44,758 nt of DNA from Aeoliella straminimaris (GTDB lineage: Bacteria; Planctomycetota; Planctomycetia; Pirellulales; Lacipirellulaceae), in NCBI RefSeq assembly GCF_024054565.1, contig NZ_JAMXLR010000025.1, positions 1 through 44,758 of the forward strand, in the 5' to 3' direction. The notes below the pieces were generated by a model. The model was not told the DNA's origin and ran no database searches. It was given only the letters and a program-made list of their open reading frames with translations. Shown here piece after piece: positions 26,247-34,753 of the stretch; position 1 is the first letter of the stretch; each line of letters begins with the position of its first letter. The translations under genes and the position numbers were made by a program.

Positions 26247-27212
26247 ATGTTTCATTACGACAACGGGCTAAAGATCACGCGGGCGGGCCTGGGGGTGGAC
26301 GTCCGACGGCGACAGCAGCGGGGATTCGTATCGCACGCCCACGCCGATCACATGGCTCGCCACGAATGGGCCTACGCCACGCCTGCCACCGCGGCCCTGT
26401 ATCGTCACCGCCTGGGGCCGAAGTTGGCGGTTCGCGAAATGCCGTATCGTACGCCGCTGGAGATGGGCGGAGTGCAGTTGACCACTTATCCGGCGGGGCA
26501 TTGCTTGGGTTCGGCGATGCTGCTGGCCGACGACGGTCGCGAGCGACTGCTGTACACGGGCGACTTCAAGCTGGGCGAATCGCTCACCGCCGAAGCGGCC
26601 GAGTTGCCCACGGCCGACGTGCTGGTGATGGAAACCACATTTGGCTCACCCCGCTACCGCATGCCATCTCGAGAGGTGGTAATCGAGCAACTGTTGGAGA
26701 CCATCCAAACCGCGTTTTCCAAGGACCAAACCCCTGTGGTGCACGCCTATGCCCTGGGTAAGGCCCAAGAAGTCACGGCCATTCTCACTCGCGCGGGACT
26801 GGCGGTGTTGCAGCACCCCGACATTGCCGCTATCAGTCGAGTTTACCAGCAGCAGGGAGCCAACTTGGGCAACTATGCCGCGTACGGCGGACGCCTGCCT
26901 GCCGGGCACGTGGTGGTGACGCTGCCGCGATCGATGAGAGGCTTTCGCCTGGCGGGACTGGGCCAAGTGTTTTCGATTGGGGTTACCGGCTGGGCCATCG
27001 ACCCCTCGACGCAGTACCGTCAACGAGTCGACGTGGCGCTGCCCTTGTCGGACCATGCCGACTTCGACGAGTTGCTCGAAGCCGCCCGACGCGTGTCGCC
27101 ACGCCGCATTTATACCACGCACGGCCCACCGGGCTTCGATCAGCATCTGCGCGCGGCTGGCTTCGACGCCGTGCCGCTGGTGCCCGATCGTCAGCGACGG
27201 TTGTTCGCCTGA
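26247..27212 (+). CDS. Metallo-beta-lactamase-fold exonuclease-like protein (COG1236 type)
   Basis: A 321-residue MBL-fold protein resembling the RNA-processing exonuclease/CPSF-like group. Metal motifs are SHAHADHM, PAGHCLGSAM (motif 3-like), LYTGDFK (motif 4 Asp) and LSDHADFDEL near the C-terminus, as in the beta-CASP group, though a full-length beta-CASP cap is not obvious at this length. Family members act on RNA or DNA or accompany DNA ligases; the substrate is unknown here. ATG 26247 has GGCGGGG upstream; GTG 26241 is an alternative start. It is divergent from uppP. Confidence 0.85.
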   Translation: MFHYDNGLKITRAGLGVDVRRRQQRGFVSHAHADHMARHEWAYATPATAALYRHRLGPKLAVREMPYRTPLEMGGVQLTTYPAGHCLGSAMLLADDGRERLLYTGDFKLGESLTAEAAELPTADVLVMETTFGSPRYRMPSREVVIEQLLETIQTAFSKDQTPVVHAYALGKAQEVTAILTRAGLAVLQHPDIAAISRVYQQQGANLGNYAAYGGRLPAGHVVVTLPRSMRGFRLAGLGQVFSIGVTGWAIDPSTQYRQRVDVALPLSDHADFDELLEAARRVSPRRIYTTHGPPGFDQHLRAAGFDAVPLVPDRQRRLFA

Positions 27213-27450
27213 TAGCGGCGAGGTTGCGGGCCAGGCAAGCTTTGCGGCCTGCAGGCGGACCTTCCTCACTGACCAGTGGGGGTTGTATCGGCCGTGCGGG
27301 CAGGGCATGGCTGGCGGGGGGCCGATTAGATGGCTTTTGCTGGTTTGCATGCTGGGGGCAGGACGACTTGTACCAGTACGGAGCGGCGCATCAGGCTGCC
27401 CGCCCCGGTACTGCATTGGCCACAGGTCGCACCGAGACAGAATTTCCCCC

Positions 27451-28911
27451 ATGCCTACATCGCGTCCAAGGCAAGACCTGATTGGCCCCGCCGCTGCGGC
27501 CTTGCTGGTGACGGCGCTCGTCGCGGTCGGCATCCAGTGTCTGCCGGAACGAGTCGAAGAGCCCTTGAGCCCGCCCGCACCAGCCGTCGACGACCAGCGG
27601 ATGGCCGATCGATTGCAGCCCATTCCCAGGGCAACCATCAAGAACGTGGCCGTCCAATCCACCAGGGTGCGACGTCTGCCGGAACCAGCGGTGGTGGAGC
27701 CCGCGGCGGCCGAAATCGAACCAACTCCTTTGCTGGAGTTGCTGCCTCCTATTCCGCCCGAAGAGCTGGCAGGCGATCAAGGCGAGTGCTTCGAGGCGCT
27801 GCCGGATGTCGAATCCGTTGCTGATCCTGAACCGGTGGTGCCCCAGGAAGAGGCACTGGCCGCCATCGAGACGGAGGCCCCCGCAACCGCGGATCGGATC
27901 GTCGAAGTGAACCCCAGCAGCGGGTTTGAAGCGGCGGAGTTCGACGAAGACGCCCAGCTGGCCGCCAGCACGTCGATCGACGATGTGTTGGCGTATTTCC
28001 CGGCCGCGAACCAATTGAGCAAACAGTTCCAGCCGCGCGTGCAGCAGACGTTTACCCTCGCTCGGCACGGCGCATTGCATGCAGCTCGGGCAAAGTTCGA
28101 GCAGTTGTTGGTCGAGTTGGCTCAGGCCAAAGATGCCACGCAGATGACCAGCCGTCACACGCAGGCACTGGCCGCGGGGCTGCGTGCCATTGAAGAGGCC
28201 GATGATTTCCTGGTTCGTGATACCACCAAGACCACTCCGCAGAAGATCGCCGCCGGGCACCAGACGCCCATGCTGCAGGAAGAGCAAGCGGAGCGGGTGC
28301 TGCCACACACAGCGGTGGCCATGTACCACTTGTACGCTCAGCAGAAACTGGCCATGGCTATCGAAGGCGAACAAGCCGGTTCGATGATGCTGTTCGGCCT
28401 GGGCAAGATCTACACTCAGTTGGCCCAGCGCGATGAGCAAACTCAGGCAGTGCGGAAGAGTCTTACCATGTACCGCAGCGCCGTGGGCGCGCACGGCGGC
28501 AATCACCTGGCAGCCAACGAAGCCGGCGTGCTGCTGGCCCGTGCTGGCCGCTACGAGCAAGCAGCCGCCCTGCTGGAGCATGCCGCGCAACTGGCCGATA
28601 CCAGTGCCACGCAACGCAACCTCGCCTACGTGATGACGAAGCTTGACCGGCCTCAGCAAGCCGAAGCACACCGGCAAGCGGCCCAGCAAATCGCCCAGCG
28701 CGAGATTGCCAGAGGCCAGTTGTCGGCCGAACGCGGCATCTCCTGGGTCTCCCCCGACGAGTTTGCTCGTCGCACCTCCGGTGGTGCTGCCACCGTGGCT
28801 GCGCGGCCCGCAGCAACGGCGCCCCCCCGCCCTGCCCCGCCTGGCGCCGTAGCACCTGGCAGCGACCCGCCTTCGGCAACGCAACGGCCTGCGCACCCCA
28901 TGTGGTGGTGA
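27451..28911 (+). CDS. Membrane-anchored TPR-like protein, Pro/Glu-rich
   Basis: A 486-residue protein with an N-terminal membrane anchor or signal (LIGPAAAALLVTALVAVGIQCL), a long acidic proline-rich segment (about residues 35-170) and a helical region (about 180-420) with TPR-like pairs (for example ANEAGVLLARAGRYEQAAALLEHAAQLA). It ends with an Ala/Pro-rich tail. The start ATG 27451 directly precedes the signal sequence. It is followed, 28 bp downstream, by a polysaccharide export-like gene with which it probably forms an operon. The export context suggests an envelope role, possibly in secretion of a polymer, but no enzyme motif is seen. Confidence 0.75.
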   Translation: MPTSRPRQDLIGPAAAALLVTALVAVGIQCLPERVEEPLSPPAPAVDDQRMADRLQPIPRATIKNVAVQSTRVRRLPEPAVVEPAAAEIEPTPLLELLPPIPPEELAGDQGECFEALPDVESVADPEPVVPQEEALAAIETEAPATADRIVEVNPSSGFEAAEFDEDAQLAASTSIDDVLAYFPAANQLSKQFQPRVQQTFTLARHGALHAARAKFEQLLVELAQAKDATQMTSRHTQALAAGLRAIEEADDFLVRDTTKTTPQKIAAGHQTPMLQEEQAERVLPHTAVAMYHLYAQQKLAMAIEGEQAGSMMLFGLGKIYTQLAQRDEQTQAVRKSLTMYRSAVGAHGGNHLAANEAGVLLARAGRYEQAAALLEHAAQLADTSATQRNLAYVMTKLDRPQQAEAHRQAAQQIAQREIARGQLSAERGISWVSPDEFARRTSGGAATVAARPAATAPPRPAPPGAVAPGSDPPSATQRPAHPMWW

Positions 28912-28939
28912 GCCAAACCTCTGCACACTGATACTCGGC

Positions 28940-30226
28940 ATGAAGCACACAACCAACTATCGCCCGTTACTGGTCGCGGCCGCCTGCGTGGTGGCCGTGC
29001 TGGGCATTTGCGCGGCTCGCTCCCCCCAGCAACGCGATAAATCGGCGGAAGCAGGCCGGCAGAGCGCTCCGCCGGCACCAAGGCACTCGGGACCAATCAC
29101 GTTGTGCCAGGCGCTCGGCCCGGCTGCACCGTATTCCATCTGGTCGGTCGACAGCGCCACGGGTGGCGGCTGTGGCGAGGTGGGCTGGGATTCGCGCGGT
29201 TGTGGCAACTGGCAGTCGTACGCACAAGGCGAGTACGTCGGCCACGCCCGTTTGCCTCACGTGCCCGAGTATCGCCTGCGTGTGGGCGATCAAATGGCTA
29301 TCTACTATCTGCGGACGCGCGAGGTGCTCGACGAGCCGTACAAGCTGGAAGTCGGCGATATGATTCGCGTCGAGTCCCTTACCGCCGGCGGCGGTGGCAA
29401 CACCGGCGAACCGGACGACGGGATACCTGGCACGGGCGATCTGAGCCGCCAGGTGATTGTTCAACCGGATGGCACCATCACATTGCCACTGTTGGGACAG
29501 GTGCACGCTGCGGGGCAATCGATTCCCACGCTGCGTGATGAGCTCGAGAAGCAATACAAAAAGTACTACCGAGTGCCGGCCATTACCGTCACCGCCATCC
29601 GCGTTGATACTCGCCTGGAAGACCTGATGGAAACGGTCGACGCCCGTGGTGGCAACCTTGGTGGCCGGCAGCTGCAGGTGACCGTGACCCCTTCGGGCCG
29701 GATTAACCTGCCAGGCGTTGGCAGCGTGTACGTGCAGGGGCTTACGCTGTCGGAAGCCAAGATGGAGGTCGATGCTCGTTACGCTGCCACTACTCCGGGG
29801 GTACGCATCACGCCCGACCTCACGCAACGTGCCCAGCGTTATATGTACGTGCTGGGACATGTTCAAACACCTGGGCAGTTCGAACTCACGGGACCCACCA
29901 CGACGATGCAAGCCATCGCCATGGCGGGCGGTTGGCGCGTGGGCGCCAACTTGCGGCAAGTGGTGGTGTTTCGCCGGGCCGACGACTGGCGGTTGATGGC
30001 GACCATGGTCGACCTGCGTGGCGCGCTATACGCCCGCCGTCCGGTGCCGGCTGACGAAATCTGGCTCAACGATGCCGACATCGTGTTGGTGCCAAAGAAC
30101 CCCATTCAGATGGCCGACGAGGTGGTCGAGCAGGTCTTCACCCGCGGCATCTATGCGGCGGTGCCGCTGGAAGTGCTGTGGGGGCAGGGTTTCGCCACGG
30201 TGAGCACAATAATCTCGCAGCAATAA
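28940..30226 (+). CDS. Polysaccharide export (Wza-like) protein with two SLBB-type segments
   Basis: A 428-residue secreted protein with a signal peptide (RPLLVAAACVVAVLGICA). A polysaccharide-export opening follows (YRLRVGDQMAIYYL and YKLEVGDMIRVES), then VIVQPDGTITLPLLGQVHAAG, typical of poly_export, and two further beta-grasp (SLBB-like) segments (VTVTPSGRINLPGVGSVYVQG and YMYVLGHVQTPGQFEL). The Gly-rich insert TAGGGGNTGEPDDGIPG is unusual. Wza-type proteins form the outer-membrane channel of capsule or exopolysaccharide export. No Wzc or polymerase gene is adjacent, which is common in planctomycetes, where such single genes occur in numbers. The lipobox is not clear. Confidence 0.88.
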   Translation: MKHTTNYRPLLVAAACVVAVLGICAARSPQQRDKSAEAGRQSAPPAPRHSGPITLCQALGPAAPYSIWSVDSATGGGCGEVGWDSRGCGNWQSYAQGEYVGHARLPHVPEYRLRVGDQMAIYYLRTREVLDEPYKLEVGDMIRVESLTAGGGGNTGEPDDGIPGTGDLSRQVIVQPDGTITLPLLGQVHAAGQSIPTLRDELEKQYKKYYRVPAITVTAIRVDTRLEDLMETVDARGGNLGGRQLQVTVTPSGRINLPGVGSVYVQGLTLSEAKMEVDARYAATTPGVRITPDLTQRAQRYMYVLGHVQTPGQFELTGPTTTMQAIAMAGGWRVGANLRQVVVFRRADDWRLMATMVDLRGALYARRPVPADEIWLNDADIVLVPKNPIQMADEVVEQVFTRGIYAAVPLEVLWGQGFATVSTIISQQ

Positions 30227-30230
30227 GCGC

Positions 30231-30554
30231 CTACGCCGGGCGTGTTTGATCGTCGATCCATTTCAGGTATTCCGCGCTGCCATCGATGATGGGCGTGACG
30301 ATCACCTCGGGCACGTCGTACGGATGTAGTTTGGCGATCACTTGCTTTACCGCATCCACCTGTTCGGCCGTGGTTTTCAGGTGTAACACAATCTCTTCGG
30401 TGAACTCCACCGTACCTTCCCAGCGATAGACGCTGCGGATCGGCCCGCCAATCTGGGCGCAAGCCACCAGGCGGCGGTCGACCAGGTCGGCGGCGATTTG
30501 TTCGGCGACCGAGTGATCGCCCGTAGTGGTGGTGATTGTGACGTGTTGATGCAT
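30231..30554 (-). CDS. cutA: CutA-type divalent-cation tolerance protein
   Basis: A 107-residue CutA1 protein, a small trimer of the PII-like fold. Conserved features are the opening strand VTITTTTGDHSVAEQIAADLVDRRLVACAQI, the core VYRWEGTVEFTEEIVLHLKTT and the ending HPYDVPEVIVTPIIDGSAEYLKWI. CutA was linked to copper tolerance in E. coli but its real role is unsettled. ATG 30554 begins the family's first strand; the open frame extends upstream without conserved-looking residues. It converges with the export gene, 4 bp between stops. Confidence 0.93.
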   Translation of the reverse strand: MHQHVTITTTTGDHSVAEQIAADLVDRRLVACAQIGGPIRSVYRWEGTVEFTEEIVLHLKTTAEQVDAVKQVIAKLHPYDVPEVIVTPIIDGSAEYLKWIDDQTRPA

Positions 30555-30716
30555 ATGGCAAGCGGCGGAGGTGAGAGGGTCGCATCGATTGTAGCGAATA
30601 ACGGCTCCAGAGGGAGAGCTTTGTCGCATGAGCGGCCGGCTACCAGGCAGTTCGCGGCTGCTGCGGCGTAGGCTTGAGGATAGGCCTCCGACTCTTCGCC
30701 CCGCTGCTGCGCTGCC

Positions 30717-31940
30717 ATGACTGGTTCTCCTCCTACCGTTCAACTTTTTCCTCCCGACACGGTGGAGGCGCCCCCCTCAGGGGCAATGGACGACGTTTCG
30801 CCGGTGCTGCTGCCGATTCGCCCGCAGGCCACGGCCCGCGTGCTGCATGTGATTAATGGCGAGCATTACTCCGGCGCCGAACGGGTGCAGGATCTGCTTG
30901 CTCTGCGGCTGCCAGACGTAGGTTTCGAGGTCGACTTCGCGGCCGTGAAGGCGGACAAGTTTGGCCACTTCCGCCGCTCGACCGTCCGCCTCGAGCCGGT
31001 ACCGATGCGATCGCGCATCGATTACCGAGCCGTGGGGCGTTTGAAGCAGCTGGTTCACCGGCACGGCTACAAGATCCTCCACGCTCACACTCCTCGCTCG
31101 GCCCTGATTACGGCCGTAGCCGCGCGTTCGCTCGACTTGCCGTGGGTGTACCATGTTCACAGCCCTGTGTCGCGCGATTCGCAGAAGCCGTGGCAGAACC
31201 AAATCAACAGCATGGTCGAGCGGTTTTGCCTTCGCTCGGCGTCGCGAGTAATCGTGGTGTCTCCATCGCTCGAACCCTACATGCTGGAGCGCGGCGTTCC
31301 CGCGTCGCGGCTGGTTTGCGTGCCCAACGGCGTGCCGGCCATCGATCTGCATGCGGCGCGCGCCTCCGATGATGGTTCGTTGGCGCTTGGCATGGTGGCG
31401 CTATTCCGGCCTCGCAAGGGAACCGAGGTGCTGCTGGAAGCACTGGGCGCCGCGGTCTCGCTGGGATACGACGTCAAGTTGCGAGCCATTGGCGGATTCG
31501 AAACGCCCGAGTACGAACAACAGATTCGCGATCTGACGGCCAAGCTTTTGCTCGAAGATCGGGTGGAGTTCACCGGCTTTACCAGCGATGTGCCAAGCGA
31601 GCTGGCCAAGGTCGACGTGTTGGTGCTGCCCAGTTTGTTCGGCGAAGGACTGCCCATGGTAGTGCTTGAAGCAATGTCGGCCGGAGTGCCAGTGATTGCC
31701 TCGCATGTCGAGGGCGTGACTGCTGCGGTGGAGCATCGTCACAGTGGCATCCTGGTCGAACCGGGCAGCGTGAGCCAGTTGACCGACGCCATTGCCGAGT
31801 GTTGCCGAGGCGAAGTGGACTTGGTGGCCCTGGCCGCCAACGCGCTGGCCTGCCATCGCAGTCGCTTCTCCGATGAAGTCATGGCTCGAGGCGTCGCGGC
31901 CGTCTATGACGAGCTGCTGGAAGAGACCACCGGGAAGTAG
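30717..31940 (+). CDS. Family 4 glycosyltransferase (GT-B fold)
   Basis: A 407-residue retaining GT4 glycosyltransferase. The N-terminal half has HVINGEHYSGAERV (acceptor-side glycine loop) and LHAHTPRS. The C-terminal donor domain has GMVALFRPRKG, a segment RVEFTGFTSDV, and the EX7E-type motif FGEGLPMVVLEAMSAGVPV that contacts the nucleotide sugar. The first 40 residues are disordered and proline-rich. It could act in exopolysaccharide, glycan or glycolipid synthesis, and the nearby Wza-like gene makes a polysaccharide role plausible but not proven. GT and export gene are separated by cutA, so they are not one operon. Confidence 0.9.
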   Translation: MTGSPPTVQLFPPDTVEAPPSGAMDDVSPVLLPIRPQATARVLHVINGEHYSGAERVQDLLALRLPDVGFEVDFAAVKADKFGHFRRSTVRLEPVPMRSRIDYRAVGRLKQLVHRHGYKILHAHTPRSALITAVAARSLDLPWVYHVHSPVSRDSQKPWQNQINSMVERFCLRSASRVIVVSPSLEPYMLERGVPASRLVCVPNGVPAIDLHAARASDDGSLALGMVALFRPRKGTEVLLEALGAAVSLGYDVKLRAIGGFETPEYEQQIRDLTAKLLLEDRVEFTGFTSDVPSELAKVDVLVLPSLFGEGLPMVVLEAMSAGVPVIASHVEGVTAAVEHRHSGILVEPGSVSQLTDAIAECCRGEVDLVALAANALACHRSRFSDEVMARGVAAVYDELLEETTGK

Positions 31941-31974
31941 ACCACTCCACGGACTCGGCCCCCACGTGACGGAG

Positions 31975-32979
31975 CTATGCCTCGTCCTCGCGCGACTGCG
32001 TCAGCAGTTCGTAGGTGCGGCCCAGCAAGCGATTGAGCCCATCGCCTGTGACGGAGGAGAACAGAAAGACCTCTCGTCCCGTGTCGGCAGCAAGCTGTTC
32101 GGCCAATTCGGCTGCTCCGGGTAGCTCGGACTTCGAGACGGCGATGATCTCCGGTCGCTGGGCCAAGTCCTGCGAGTACTCCTGAAGTTCGCTCCGGATC
32201 GCGTGGTAGTTGGCCAGCGGGTCGCTTTGATCCATGGGCATCGGCTCGACCAGATGCACCAGCACGCGGGTCCGTTCGACGTGTCGCAGGAATTCGAGGC
32301 CCAGACCCGCGCCACTGTGGGCCCCTTCGATCAGGCCCGGGATGTCGGCCATCACGAACTCGGTATCGAGGTCCACCTGCACAATGCCCAGGTTCGGTTT
32401 CTTGGTGGTGAACGGATAGTTGGCAATTTCGGGGCGTGCCCGCGACACCCGGCTCAGCAGCGTGCTCTTACCCGCGTTGGGTTTGCCCAACAGGCCGACG
32501 TCGGCGATTAGCTTCAGCTCGAACACCACGTGGCGATGTTCGCCTTCGGTGCCAGGCGTGAACTCGCGGGGCACCTGGTTGGTGGAGCTTTTGAACCGGG
32601 CGTTGCCTTTGCCGCCGTTGCCACCGCGGGCGGCCACGACCGTGTCGCCTTCGTTTTTCAGATCGCGGAGCACGAGGTCGTGCTTGGAGTCGCGGACCAG
32701 CGTGCCGGGCGGGACGCGAATTACCAGGTCCTCGGCATTGGCGCCATGCCGGTTGCTGCCACCACCGGGCACACCGCTGCGGGCACGCCAATGCTTGCGA
32801 TGCGCGAGCGCCGCAAGGCTGTCGACACCGTTTTCGGCCACGACAATAATGCTGCCCCCGTTGCCGCCGTCGCCACCGTCCGGTCCGCCCCGGGGTACGA
32901 ACTTCTCACGCCGGAAGCTGACGCAGCCGTCGCCCCCTTTGCCTGCTTGCAGTTCGACTTCGACCCGATCGACGAACAT
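31975..32979 (-). CDS. obgE: Obg/CgtA ribosome-associated GTPase
   Basis: A 334-residue Obg-family GTPase, an essential factor in large ribosomal subunit maturation and stress control. The Obg N-terminal domain is at about residues 1-158 (glycine-rich, GGDGGNGGSIIVVA). The G domain begins with GKPNAGKS (P-loop), followed by TTKKPNLGIV (switch I), DIPGLIEGAH (G3, switch II) and SKSE (G4 variant of the usual NK.D). It lacks the C-terminal OCT extension found in some homologues. The ATG at 32979 is preceded at short distance by a strong hairpin with a U-run (33000-33030). It lies downstream of rpmA as in most bacteria. Confidence 0.96.
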   Translation of the reverse strand: MFVDRVEVELQAGKGGDGCVSFRREKFVPRGGPDGGDGGNGGSIIVVAENGVDSLAALAHRKHWRARSGVPGGGSNRHGANAEDLVIRVPPGTLVRDSKHDLVLRDLKNEGDTVVAARGGNGGKGNARFKSSTNQVPREFTPGTEGEHRHVVFELKLIADVGLLGKPNAGKSTLLSRVSRARPEIANYPFTTKKPNLGIVQVDLDTEFVMADIPGLIEGAHSGAGLGLEFLRHVERTRVLVHLVEPMPMDQSDPLANYHAIRSELQEYSQDLAQRPEIIAVSKSELPGAAELAEQLAADTGREVFLFSSVTGDGLNRLLGRTYELLTQSREDEA

Positions 32980-32999
32980 GGTGAGAGTTCCAAGTTGGC

Positions 33000-33030
33000 A
33001 AAAAACAAGGGACGCACAGGGCGTCCCTTG
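33000..33030 (-). terminator. Intrinsic terminator or attenuator between rpmA and obgE
   Basis: A perfect 10-bp stem, CAAGGGACGC and GCGTCCCTTG, with a 5-base loop (33006-33030). Read on the minus strand it is followed by six T (33005-33000). This is a textbook intrinsic terminator. It ends only about 20 bases before the obgE start codon. Confidence 0.88.
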
Positions 33031-33168
33031 CAGTGTATCTGACTTGAGGCGGCGAGCGCTGCGGTCGACTCTAGTGCGGACGAGTCGACTCGGCCAACGG
33101 TTTCTAGCTACTTCGAAAACGGCTGAAGCACGCCTGAACCGCCACCTGACGGGCTCGGTTCGACCAGC

Positions 33169-33417
33169 TTAGTTGGCCGACACGACGTTAACGCGGCGAC
33201 CTTCCTGGTCGAACTTCACTTCACCGTCCACCAGGGCGAACAGCGTGAAGTCCTTGCCCTGGCCCACGCCGGTACCGGGACGGAACTTGTTGCCGAGCTG
33301 CCGGACCAAAATGTGGCCGGCGGTGACCTGCTGGCCCCCAAATCGCTTCACGCCACGCCGTTGGGCGTTGGAATCGCGACCGTTGCGGCTCGAGCCTTGA
33401 CCTTTTTTATGTGCCAT
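33169..33417 (-). CDS. rpmA: Ribosomal protein bL27
   Basis: An 82-residue bL27 of the large ribosomal subunit, near the peptidyl-transferase centre. It starts with [15 protein letters not shown] and contains [37 protein letters not shown], the full family signature. ATG 33417 has GGAGG upstream. No rplU (bL21) gene precedes it in the usual position; the 125 bp upstream are empty up to a hypothetical gene. It is separated from obgE by 189 bp that include a strong terminator-like hairpin. Confidence 0.97.
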   Translation of the reverse strand: MAHKKGQGSSRNGRDSNAQRRGVKRFGGQQVTAGHILVRQLGNKFRPGTGVGQGKDFTLFALVDGEVKFDQEGRRVNVVSAN

Positions 33418-33542
33418 CGCTAGGGACCTCCACTGCGGAGTCGTGTAGACGCCAGCGGTGGCAAATAACCGCACGCCGGCTTCGGTAGTTGTAGGGGACA
33501 ACAGAGGGTGGCCAATGGGGCACCCCTCCGAGCCTGGAAATC

Positions 33543-34499
33543 CTACCGGAAGGCCCACTGATAAGCAACCCCCTCTTCGACCCCGTAGAGCGAGGCCTTT
33601 CCGGGGGGCACACCGTAGCGGATTTCCCGCTCGTTCTCGAGGAACTCGTCGCCCGGCCGCCAGAAGTTCAACTGCAGCGTCTTGGCGGCGATATGGCGGC
33701 CCTTGCCCGCGGGATCGCCCACGCGAAACTCGCCCGGCATGTCCTGCCAGATGTGGGCATTCGTCAACCCGCCGACGTAGATCGACAGGAAGTCCATCTC
33801 CGGATCCACCTGTTCCCAGATGGCGACTCCCCACACGCTGTTGTCCTGAGCTTCGGTGCTGACCTCAATCGGTTTGGCGGCGATCTCCACGTTGTCCAGC
33901 AGCACGCGGCCCGGCACTTCGCGTTGACGAATGGTCTCGACCACCGACGGAATCACGCGATCAAGGTACGCCTTGTAGATCTTCTGTCCGCTGCGGTCCA
34001 CGTCCTGGCCTTCCAGGACAAAATGCGGCAGGAATCGCACCGGTTGCGGGTCGGCAGGCTCGGCCGAAAACTGCCCCGTGGCGTCTTCCACCGGCTTAAT
34101 CCGCTCGCCCGTGTTGTTGATGTTGTACACCAGGTACCACAGCAGCTTACGCTCGGTGCGGCCATTGGGCAGGGTGACGTCAACGGTAATCATCCGTAGC
34201 GGCTTGAACGTGAACTCCAGGCCCCACACTTCGTTGGTGAATGTGGCGTTCTCCGCCATGCTGTACAGCGTGCGAGTCTTCGGCAGCGTGGCGGGCTGCC
34301 AGTCGAGCGACTTGTTCGAGGTGATCTCGATCATCGGCTGATGACTGAAAGTCTCCTCGGGTTGCAGTTCCGGTTCGATGGTTGTCAGCACGCCGCGTGC
34401 GAACACGCGAGGCTCGCGCGTGGGAGCTTGGCCAAACGTGGCGTCGGCCATCAACAGCATGGGCGTGATGGTCAAAATGAGTGCGAGCAGACGGGGCAT
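33543..34499 (-). CDS. Secreted hypothetical protein, planctomycete style
   Basis: A 318-residue secreted protein with a signal peptide ([22 protein letters not shown], cleavage probably after ADA or FGQA). The rest is beta-rich with strongly conserved-looking segments such as [16 protein letters not shown], and ends at YQWAFR. No Cys-rich or enzyme motif is seen. It does not belong to a family I can name, although proteins like it are plausibly conserved among planctomycetes. It is followed downstream by rpmA on the same strand after 125 bp; co-transcription is not evident. Confidence 0.7.
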   Translation of the reverse strand: MPRLLALILTITPMLLMADATFGQAPTREPRVFARGVLTTIEPELQPEETFSHQPMIEITSNKSLDWQPATLPKTRTLYSMAENATFTNEVWGLEFTFKPLRMITVDVTLPNGRTERKLLWYLVYNINNTGERIKPVEDATGQFSAEPADPQPVRFLPHFVLEGQDVDRSGQKIYKAYLDRVIPSVVETIRQREVPGRVLLDNVEIAAKPIEVSTEAQDNSVWGVAIWEQVDPEMDFLSIYVGGLTNAHIWQDMPGEFRVGDPAGKGRHIAAKTLQLNFWRPGDEFLENEREIRYGVPPGKASLYGVEEGVAYQWAFR

Positions 34500-34676
34500 G
34501 GCGAACGAAACTCGGTGCGGGGAAGAAGGCGAGGGCCGAACGAAGACCGAGACCGGCCTCTGGCTCGTAAGTTCCTGCCGCCATTATATTTGCTCGCCCC
34601 GCATTGGGCAAACTTCTGCCCAGCAGCCGAATCGACCGGTGTAAACCGCAGAATCGGCCTGCCACCGGCCTCCCCG

Positions 34677-34718
34677 AAAAAGAATCGCCCCGAGCCAGAT
34701 CGTAACCCGGCTCGGGGC
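34677..34718 (-). terminator. Intrinsic terminator of the EF-hand gene
   Basis: A perfect 10-bp stem, GCCCCGAGCC (34687-34696) and GGCTCGGGGC (34709-34718), with a 12-base loop. On the minus strand it is followed by GATTCTTTTT, a short U-run. It lies about 35 bp behind the stop of the EF-hand gene. Confidence 0.82.
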
Positions 34719-34753
34719 AATAAGGACGGAACACTCGTCGTCAAATGATCTCG

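Noticed and set aside
27391..28956. A 521-codon minus-strand frame opposite the TPR gene
   Set aside because: The plus-strand gene has a signal sequence and TPR-like helices and sits in an operon-like order. The antisense frame has no recognisable features.
28967..29959. A 330-codon minus-strand frame opposite the export gene
   Set aside because: Shadow of the Wza-like gene, whose family motifs are clear on the plus strand.
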